Source: Alligator mississippiensis
Taxonomy: Eukaryota; Chordata; Crocodylia; Alligatoridae
DNA: 64,000 nt
Reading direction: 5' to 3'
Assembly (NCBI RefSeq): GCF_030867095.1
Contig: NC_081831.1
Location: forward strand, 63,006,716 to 63,070,715
Below are positions 24,447-64,000 of this stretch, piece by piece; the first letter of the stretch is position 1; every line of letters begins with the position of its first letter. The notes under the pieces are model-generated. The model worked only from the letters and a program-made list of their open reading frames with translations, was not told where the DNA came from and ran no database searches. The translations under genes were made by a program, and so were the position numbers.

Positions 24447-27400
24447 GGCACTGAAAGAAGAATAGGACATGGACTTAACAAATCCCCCCCCCAAAAAAAA
24501 TTAACAAAAATAGGGTGGTCTTTGGGTTAGCTACATGGATCCATGAGTTGTTCCCATAACCCTAAAATCAACTGGTATTTTAACAAAAAACACCAGTCAA
24601 AAATATGTAGACAAATTTACAGCAACAACCCTCCCACCTCCCCCAACATCCCACCCCCCCAAAATAAAATAAAAAAAAATCTGGGCAAACATTTGATAGG
24701 GTAACAATCCTAAAAAAGGATGGTAGGTATGTATCCAAATAGTAAACAAACTGGGAAGGGGAAAGGGAAAATTAACTGTATTCTAACAAATAAAAGTCTA
24801 GAAATCTCACTGTAATACTGAAAGCTTCTTACATTAACTCTTTTCTTGCAAAATATCATCTCTTTACAATACAGTATACATTTTCAAGGGAGAAGGAGAC
24901 AAGAGTCCTCTTCCCATTACTAATATTTTCTAATTGTGCATAGCTAGAAAGACTGAAATCAAATATCATTAGATACCACTGGAATATAATACTGGTAGGA
25001 AAAGGGCAGGGCTGAAACAACTACACAAGGAGTTAGGTGGACTCACTGGCACAAAACCGTTCTCTTCCTATACTGGACCATTTGGAATTAGAACAAGACA
25101 AAAATTGTAAAAATGGGAATCATGCCAGCATAATGCAAGAGTTCAGCAGTATTCTATGACCCAATCACAATATAAAGAGGTTTACTGGTTTATTGTTTGA
25201 CTGCACATATTCCAGGCACCGTATCTTCATTAGGAAATTGTTAAAAGATATAGTAAGGGCTTTTTTTTTTTTCCTTTTCCTTTTTAAATGCGCCAGTAGT
25301 TGCCACGGACAGAACAGAACTGCTGAGAACCAGCCTTAAGAGCACCAGAAGTGAAGTTTTAATGGTTGTTTGTTCTCTCAGTAATGAGACAAGTAGAATC
25401 AGTGCCAATAATTCTTCAGTAAAGAAATATGCAAATCAGTTCTGACAAGCTTAACAGCAATGTTTCATTTGTAACTTTCAAAGCACTGGGGTGTGTTTTT
25501 GGCCGATTGTAAGATTTCCCACTCTCCTAAAAGGCACGTTGAGTCTGGGGGAGCCCAAAATGAAACAGCTTCAAGAATGCACACCTTGGGTATTCTGAAA
25601 GCTCTACTCTTAACAGAGGTTTATTTGGTCAGCATTCATGTGGTTCTCCCCTCAAACTGGCATAGCTTCCAAAAATAATTACCGATACCAGTGGAGGTGG
25701 TTTCAGACAGCACAAAAGATTCCCAGAGAAATACTGCCATTTATTAACACTGACAAGACTTTTTTTGGCACATGCTGCCCCCCACCCCCCGCCACCAGCA
25801 TCTCACTGAGCCCCTTCTTCCCCTCCATACAGTGGGTTAGAAGTGCTCTAGAATAAACCTTCAGACGTTCTCCTATACTCGCTCTAGTGCTGACAAGGAC
25901 TTGCATGGACAAAGGGGAGAGCCTCCACAGAGCTGAGAAAGTTGCATAGATTTAGCAGCACACTGAGCAAGGAAAGTACCTGAAATCTAAGGAGGGCAAA
26001 GCAGAAGTCAATTTTAAAAGAGAAAAGAAAAAAAAAAAAAAAAGGCTTTTCTGAACTGGAGCATTTCCTGCCTTTTCTTCCCACAAAGGTTCAAGTCAAT
26101 GTCCAAGTCAACCCTGAGCAGACATGGCTGTTTCTCAAGTGACCAAGAAGATTATGTTTAAGCTACAATATGGACAAAAATGAATAGAAGTCTACCTGGA
26201 AAACAGGACTTGCTAGACATTACAACCATGGTAGAGAACAGCTAGCACAGGACCTCCCATCTCCCCTCACCAGAAAGAGACACAAATGATCCTGCAAGAT
26301 TAAAAGGATTTTGTTCTCAAAATCTCAAAAAGGCAAGACATCTTTCCAAGGGGAAGGGAAAGGTCCTGAGCTAGGAATAAAGGGTGGTGCTATCTGATTA
26401 AGGCAACAATAACAGGACATTAAAAAAAAAAAAAAGCAAGCTGTCTGTCCTGAAAGGAATAAAGTATATTCCATCTCTAGCCTGGTCCAACAGCAGAAGC
26501 AGGGAGGGAAAAGAAAATTTAAACTGATGACAAAGCAGATTTTAGATTAAAAAGAAAATAAAAGAAAAAAAAATGCATCCAAGTCTAATTTTGGTCCCCA
26601 GTTGGTAGAAACCAGATTCAGTTAGAAGACACTTTGTTAAAACCCTGAACTACATCGGTATATATGTGAAGAAATCATAAGGCACCAAAGCTTACATTTT
26701 AAAAAGAAGGCCTTTTCTGGAAGTCTTTAATTCTGTGCATGAGTAATGTATTGTAATACTCAAGCTTGTTTGTTGTATCTGCATTTGGTTGGAACCCACC
26801 TGTTTTTTTGCTGCTACCCCTTCCCCTTTCCCCTTCTCCCCCATCCTTTCCCTATTCTATTTTAGGGTTGTGAGCAGAACTTGCAGCTGTTCCTGAGCTC
26901 TCTGCTACTGCTGCATTCAAACAGCACTGGCAAGACAAGTGGCAATGAGCAAGGATTTTACTTTAAGAGGAGACTCCTCTCTTGGCTGACTGAGAAATTT
27001 GGTGCTCCAAAACAAGCCATCACAAATGGAAAATGCCAAAGCGACTCTAAAGGATTTATCACGAGAAAAATTCAGAGTTGTGTTCTCCACCAAAGCTGTT
27101 ATCTATTGGATTGTGCAGAAGTGAACACTGACAGTGTACAGAAGATCAGTTTGGCCTGCTCAAGTTCAGAGGCAAAAGCTTTGGTCTTTTAGCAATAGCA
27201 ATTGTATCTCGCTTCCAATCCTCACCTTCCCACCCTCTCAGTTGGGGGTCAGATTCTATGCTAAAGCAGAGATCTAGCCCCTGGTTAGTAAGTTATAATA
27301 CTGCAACTCTGAATGGGTGCCAAGGTATGGGTTTCAAGATGGCTGCATTTTGTCATAAAGAACTCAGTGGAAGCATCTGATTGCACCTCTACCCTGCAGA

Positions 27401-27522
27401 ACAAGGCAGCAGTGCAGTTGTTTCAGTAAGCAATACAAAGCTTTATGCAATGGAGCCAAGCAAGAAATTCAGATTTGTCACCAGCAACAGCTACCTCCCC
27501 TCCCCCAAGAAAACATGGGCAT

Positions 27523-27528
27523 TTTATT
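27523..27528 (-). promoter_or_regulatory. MSN: proximal candidate polyadenylation signal AATAAA
   Basis: A minus-strand AATAAA about 160 nt after the stop codon. If used it would give a very short 3'UTR. It is only a hexamer match. Confidence 0.25.
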
Positions 27529-27685
27529 TGTTCTTCTGTTGCTGAACTGCAGCGTCTGCACAAAACTTGATAAATAAGACCAGGGTCATTCTTCTGTAGT
27601 GGTTCCAGCGCAGCACGATTACACGTGAGTGACGGGAGAGGACGGGAAAAAATGGGGAGTGCGGGGACGGCAGGTGCAGGAGAGT

Positions 27686-58851
<31,166 letters not shown>

Positions 58852-59755
58852 TCACTAGACCTGGCATACCAAGTCAGATCAGTGATTTGCTTATCTAGTC
58901 TACTGCTCTACTTCCAAAAGTGGCTAGCACCTGGGACTTGAGATAAGAATCCCAGGAACACCCTAAATTGGACATTACAAGACAAATGACTCATATAACA
59001 CCTTCTTAAACCCTATCAGTTAAATGGGGGATTTAAGCAATAGACCCTCCTGTTTTCACAGCATTTTGAGAAATTTAACCCATCTAATCGAACTTTAAAA
59101 TAGTTAAACCCTAAATAATGTCCAATGCATGGGAGTGACATAAGCTGCAATAAGTGGAGTCAACCATAAGACAGTTTCTCTTCCCTCCCCCACCAATAGT
59201 TTCATAAGTAAGCCCGGAAAGTTACAATATGGGGCAAGAACTCATGCACTCTATACAATGTGTAACAAATTGTATGCGTAGCTCCAAAGCCACAGCCATG
59301 ACATACTTAAGCTCTGGAAGTACCTTAGATACCTAGGCATTTAACAAGCACCCGATAAGCCCATCTTGCAGTAGGAAAACATTTTCTTTGTAATTGTTCT
59401 CTTTATAGGTATTCCCTTCAACAAGGGAAATCACTTTGAATATGTTACCAGTCTATTATTGCCAATCTTGGAACACTGATAGATAATAGCGACATTAAAA
59501 AGGTACAATTGCCCCAGCAGGAATCAGTTAAAGTGTTGGCCTTAAGTGGTTTATAACAATGTCTAAAATAAGATGGAGAGCTTTCTTACATTATGTACAA
59601 AGCCAACTATTGATGACAGTTGTGACAACAGGCAGACTTAAAAAAAAGTCAGAGAGACCTGATCCAGACTTAACTGCCTTCCCATTTGTGAAAACACATT
59701 ATAGCTGATAAAATGCAAGTTAATATTCCTTAGCTGAAAACAAACAGCTTTCATT

Positions 59756-60762
59756 GAGAGATGCACTGATACATTATTGGATACAATATCAGATCAGCAC
59801 TAGTATAAAGAAAGTTGACTGCATCAGAAATTGGCTTTTTTTGCCTGATGTGGCCAATAAATGTGCCATGCATGTGCACAGCCACAGCACAGCACCTACG
59901 CAGTGAAAAGCACAGGCCAGAAGCCTGGAGAGTTATGTCCAGCTTGTAAGTCTGTTGTGATGGAAGGGGAGGGAAGGGGCAGATTAAGGCCCCTACAATG
60001 GAGGGAGAGGGTGGGGCTGGGGCAGGAGCTGTCCAGCCAGAGCAGGACAGGACACAGGACAAAGCCACAGCTTGTCTGGGGGGCCCTTGGGGGGGGGGGG
60101 AGGGGGAGGGGAGGAGGGGCAGCTCCTGCCACTGTGTGCACCTCAAGAGGGCATGGGGGGGGGTATGTGCCCCCAGATCTGCATGGGGTGAGGGGGGCAG
60201 GCTGGGGCTGCAAGGGCTCTTTCTGGCAGGAGGGGGAGGAAGGTTGGGCCATGCTGTACTCGGGGCGGGCAGCAGCTGCAGTGCTGGGAGGGAGGGGTTG
60301 GGGAGGCTATGGTGAATTTCAGGTGGCTGCAGCCCCCCATAAACCTTCCTCCCAGCACCACTGCTGCCTACCCCAGCCTGCAGCAGCAGCCCACCCTTGC
60401 CATGTGCAGATCCAGGGGCACCACCCACCCAGGGTGCACATAGCAGCAGGAGTGCCCTGTCCCCCAACATCCCTGCACCCCCTGGACAACCCACAGCTCC
60501 ATCCTGTGCCCTGCCCAGGCAGCACCTGTCCCAGCCTCATCCCCGTCCCCACTCCCTCCCTTACCACACGAACCTTGATCTGCCCTCCCACCGCAAACAG
60601 ATTTAGCAGCTGGACACTGCTTTTCAAGCTGCCAGGCTGCATGTGGGAAATTGGATTGGTATCAGCTGATATGCCTCCATTTAAAAAAAAAAAAAAAAAA
60701 AAAAAAAATATGGAATCTGCTATCAGTATCAGCCCAAAAAATATCCAATTGGTGCACCCCTA
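59756..60762. mobile_element. hAT-type long-hairpin element, TAGGGGTGCACC family, copy 4 (MSN intron 1)
   Basis: Left end GAGAGATGCACTGATACATT and right end the complement of TAGGGGTGCACCAATTGG. A perfect 8-bp TSD CTTTCATT lies at 59748-59755 and 60763-60770. The two halves mirror each other around 60325, where GGAGGCTATGGTGAATTTC is followed by CCATAAACC. An A-run of nearly 30 bases sits at about 60680-60708, at the position of the A-run in copy 1. ORFs of 315 and 247 codons overlap on opposite strands here and are artefacts of base skew. Confidence 0.88.
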
Positions 60763-62250
60763 CTTTCATTGTCAAAAGGGAAGACATTCACAGCTCCAGA
60801 TACTATAACCAGGAAAACCAGAGCTGTCTAGCTATAATTTTGCTTATATTCTAGCACCATTCAGGCAGGTAAAGTCCACTCAAAACATGCCTGGAAACAT
60901 GACTTCCTTAAAATTGCCAAAGACGGCCAAAAGTTACAGTAGTGTTATTAACCGATTATGGCAGTAAAGGCAATTTGCATAGCAAAAACCAACGAGGCCC
61001 AAAGCTGGGAAACAGCATGGTATTAACTAAGGGGGGTGGCAGAAGGGGAGAGGGTGTGGGAAGTGATGCATCCAAGCCATGTGTAAACAAGCTCCTGACC
61101 CTGCTTTCATCACTTCTAAGATAAAGCATCTCAGCAGCAGGAAGCTTGCAAATTTTGACAGGCCACTTCCCAATCTTCAGAGAGAAAATAGCCCCTTTCT
61201 ACCAGAATGAGTCAATATAGTGTAGTTTATCCAACAGGGAGTCTTTTGTTACTGTAATGAGGTCTTAAAACTTTTGAGAGGGGAAGAGCTGAAGTCAGAG
61301 AGAATCATTGCAACTTAAAAGACTTCAAAATGGAGGCTGGGTCTCTGGAATATACTGAAGTGAGGACAGGAACAGGAATTTGCAGTCCTAAATCAGAAGG
61401 GTTTTATAGCCTCCATCCACTCGATTATATACTTGAAAGACTGGAGTCTCTTTGTAGAGAAGAGCTGCCTGTTCAGACACATAGTACTAAAATCTTCAAA
61501 TGCTACAACATGATTCTTCTCAGAATTGCCAGAGGTATTTCTTTTTAATGGAAAGGTGGGTTTTTCCTTGCAGATGAACACAGCAAACTAATATTCCTGC
61601 CTGAACATGAAGCCAGTAAAAGGCTGTCAGCTGAGCCAGTTTTACAACCCTTGCTAGTCAGTGAAAAAGCTCAAATGCAAGTGGTTTGATGACCCATTTG
61701 TTTTGTATAGCTGCCAGTTTGGGCTAAAAAGTAGTACATAGAGGGGAAATTTTCCCAAATCTGAAGTGTATAACGGTGGGTCCCAGTCAAGGCACCCAAA
61801 CCAAGCGTTCAGGAGCTGAACTGTGCCAATAAAGGTAACCCATGTGGAGAACAAGGAACTACTCCAGATATGCAGTGGTTTGCCAGCTGCCACAAATGAT
61901 GTATTACTTGATACTAGTTATTTGTTCCTCAGTGTGATGAAGTCTTAAAAATTTTCCAGTTTCACCCAATTCCCAGGGAAAAAGAAATGTGCTGGAAGTG
62001 GCTTGACTCAGAATAATTCAAACTCAAGTTTAAACTAGAAGTTAACCATGTGAAATTCAGGAGATCAAAAGTAGCAAGAGTAAGCAAAGAAACAGTCAAA
62101 GGAACCACCTTAATTTATGAATTCAGCCAAATTCAGAACTATTTCTCTACACAGTTAGGTTCCATAGTTACTAGCATGCTAGTCTGTGCTAAGATAGCAG
62201 CAGTACACCAAGTTACAGAACAGTTGCAGTCTAGTTTGTTCATAAGCAAG

Positions 62251-63049
62251 AGGCACTTTGTGAAATTTCGCTGGGCATTTTAGTTTCAAAGCTGTTTTGA
62301 GCTCAAAACAGCAAAATCGAAATGAAACAAAAGCCTTCAAAATGAAACAAGAGCACTCTAAACATTTTAAGTTTCGAAGTTGGGCTTACTTCACTTCAGT
62401 GCCAGTCCCAGCCAACAGCACAAGCATCTGGTGCAGATCTGGGGGCCGTGCCCCCCAGGAGGATTCTGGCACAGCCCCCAGCCCTTGTGGGGGTGCAGGG
62501 CCCCAGATCTGCATGCCGGATGACAGCATGCTGTTGCTGCTAGGGCCAGCAGCAGCACTAATCTTCCCGGCCCTGGGCACGCTGTGTGTCCAGTGCTGGT
62601 CCCAGGAGGCAGCAGCAGCCTCCCATGATCCGGCAGGCAGGCTGGGGTCCCGCACCCCTGGGAGGAGTCTGGCACAGCCCTGCAGCCCTCTGGATCTGCA
62701 CACTGGATGCCAGGAGGCTGCTGGCAAGTGACAGGAGTTTTGCACCTCAAGGTGTTGACATGCAGTTTTCCAGAAACCGCTGCACTTATCCCCTTGAAAC
62801 TTGGCAGGCGTCATGCCCTCAGAAGGGGCTACCATCCCTGCAAGTTTCATCTGAATCAAGCAAGAACTGACAGTTATAGGCAGTTTCGTGCTTCCCCATT
62901 ATAGCCTATGGGCAAAATGTTGAAACAGCAAAACCTCTTCGATGAAACGAAACAGAACAGCGCTTTCGAAACCAAGCGAAACTCTAAACAAAATACTATC
63001 CGTCGAAATGGAAGTCGAAGCAGAACGGTGCTGTTCCGCACAGCCCTAG
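62251..63049. mobile_element. non-autonomous hAT element related to the one at 893 (MSN intron 1)
   Basis: The right end is the complement of CTAGGGCTGTGCGGAACAG; the left end, AGGCACTTTGTGAAATTTCG, is a poorer match. Candidate octamers TAAGCAAG (62243-62250) and TAGCCAAG (63050 on) agree at 6 of 8. The block from 62755 to 62925 (CTTGAAACTTGGCAGGCGTC, CTACCATCCCTGCAAGTTTC) is homologous to the repeat unit at 2085-2230, tying the two elements to one family. Confidence 0.65.
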
Positions 63050-63269
63050 TAGCCAAGTCCCAGATTTCATGGTCGAAACATTTTTCTGAAATACCCTGGA
63101 AAGCCTATTCCAAATACTTGGCATGATTCATTCCAACTGAACTGTAGTTACCATGCAGTCAATATATTTGAAGTCAGGATTTTACACATTAATCTGCCTG
63201 CTCTCTTTAGGATAGTTTACAGTATAACTTCAAATCTAGTTAAAACTGACAGAGATGCAAAAAAGTTCT

Positions 63270-63570
63270 CCCAGAGGGAATGGAGAGCCTGTTCTACAAG
63301 AGGAGAATAGAAGAGCTTAAATTTATTTAGCCTAGTGAAACTAAGGGGTATGATTGTAATCTATAAATATGTTAGGGGGAGAGATTATTTCAATGCAAAG
63401 CCAATGCTGGCACAAGAATGAGTGGACCACAAGCAAATTTAGGCTGGAAGCTAGAAGCCTGCTAACCAGAGGAGTTAGATTCCAAAATAGCCCATCCCAA
63501 ACACTGGGGACAAGCAAGCAACCTAACAAAGTTTTTAAACTCATCAATCAAGTCCATAAAATGGAGTTTA
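63270..63570 (+). mobile_element. CR1-type LINE 3' fragment (MSN intron 1)
   Basis: AATTTATTTAGCCTAGTGAA, ATGATTGTAATCTATAAATA, GGCACAAGAATGAGTGGACC and TTTAGGCTGGAAGCTAGAAG follow the order of the conserved CR1 3' region (LFSLEKRRLRGDMI, YK, then F+LDIRK). It is highly diverged and older than the CR1 at 14740. The outer limits are approximate. Confidence 0.7.
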
Positions 63571-64000
63571 TCTGTGTAAGGAGACTGGGCCCCAAGAACT
63601 CTGGTCCCACCCCTGCACTAGTGTGTAGCTTTGTCCAATCACATTTTTAATACCTTATTTCAGGAGAAGGCCTTTCTCCAAGACTTTGGGTGCCTTGGAT
63701 TTGGCTCTGACTGGTCCTTAGTATAGCAGGTGATAAAAATCACTACTCAAAAAACACCTTTCCCCATCTTAACTTGCCACTAGAAGCAGTCTTATCTGAC
63801 ATTCTTGAACAGTTGTCCTTTAAAAAGGCAGGTGTAGCTGCTACTATGCTTCTTGGCTACCTAAGGAAGTAGAATGCATTAAGCAGGAGGAAGACTTGAG
63901 GATTTTTAGATATTGGAGGAGTTTCATCACATGGGCTGCTTGCACCCGTTGGGGGGGGAAGGAGACAGGGGAACAATACTTTACTTTAAAAAGTCAGCAT

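Larger units (their letters stand above)
24420..27685 (-). other. MSN: MSN 3' untranslated region (end inferred)
   Basis: About 3.3 kb of A/T-rich sequence follows the MSN stop, with no coding exon and no recognisable transposon. The distal boundary is placed after the AATAAA at 24441-24446 (minus strand). That signal is followed within 30-60 bases by a T/G-rich stretch suitable as a downstream element. Other TTTATT words (plus strand) at 27523, 25740, 25620 and 25189 could give shorter 3' ends. The extent is inference; no transcript data were used. Confidence 0.6.

Noticed and set aside
59751-60808. ORFs of 315 codons (plus) and 247 codons (minus) overlapping each other
   Set aside because: Both lie within the hAT hairpin element at 59756-60762, are dominated by G/C skew, overlap on opposite strands and show no domain.

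Overview
The window is vertebrate nuclear DNA holding one recognisable host gene, moesin (MSN), on the minus strand. Twelve GT-AG-bounded exons lie between 58818 (5') and 27686 (stop). They encode residues 5-579 of an expected 579-residue protein; the short first exon (normally four residues) must lie upstream of position 64000. The C-terminus ends in ESM, as in moesin and unlike ezrin (EAL) or radixin (EAM). The 3'UTR probably runs to about 24420.

The interspersed repeats point to a non-avian sauropsid, most likely a crocodilian and second choice a turtle. They are a CR1 LINE with endonuclease and reverse transcriptase, a Penelope-like element with a GIY-YIG endonuclease, a reptile-type MIR SINE, and many non-autonomous hAT elements with 8-bp target-site duplications (TSDs). 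This is inference from repeat content and gene divergence, not a database match. I saw no retroviral or LTR element, no CRISPR array and no convincing RNA gene.

Layout. 1-24.4 kb is intergenic sequence downstream of MSN. It holds a 1.5-kb hAT foldback element (893-2393), a Mutator-like foldback element (5469-5676), hAT elements at 6531 and 11103, a MIR at 9487, a CR1 (about 14740-17640) nested in a Mutator-like element (14455-17707), and a two-level nested repeat (18002-19028). 24.4-37.9 kb is the compact 3' two thirds of MSN (exons 3-13 and 3'UTR). Its introns are short and mostly repeat-poor, apart from a DNA transposon with 30-bp inverted ends in intron 8. 37.8-58.7 kb is intron 2 (20.9 kb), loaded with DNA transposons. 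58.8-64 kb is the 3' part of intron 1, with more of the same.

The most unusual signal is structural. Several hAT-type elements are long near-symmetric inverted repeats, with arms of roughly 400-670 bp. Three of them lie inside introns 1 and 2 of MSN and would be transcribed into long hairpins in its pre-mRNA.
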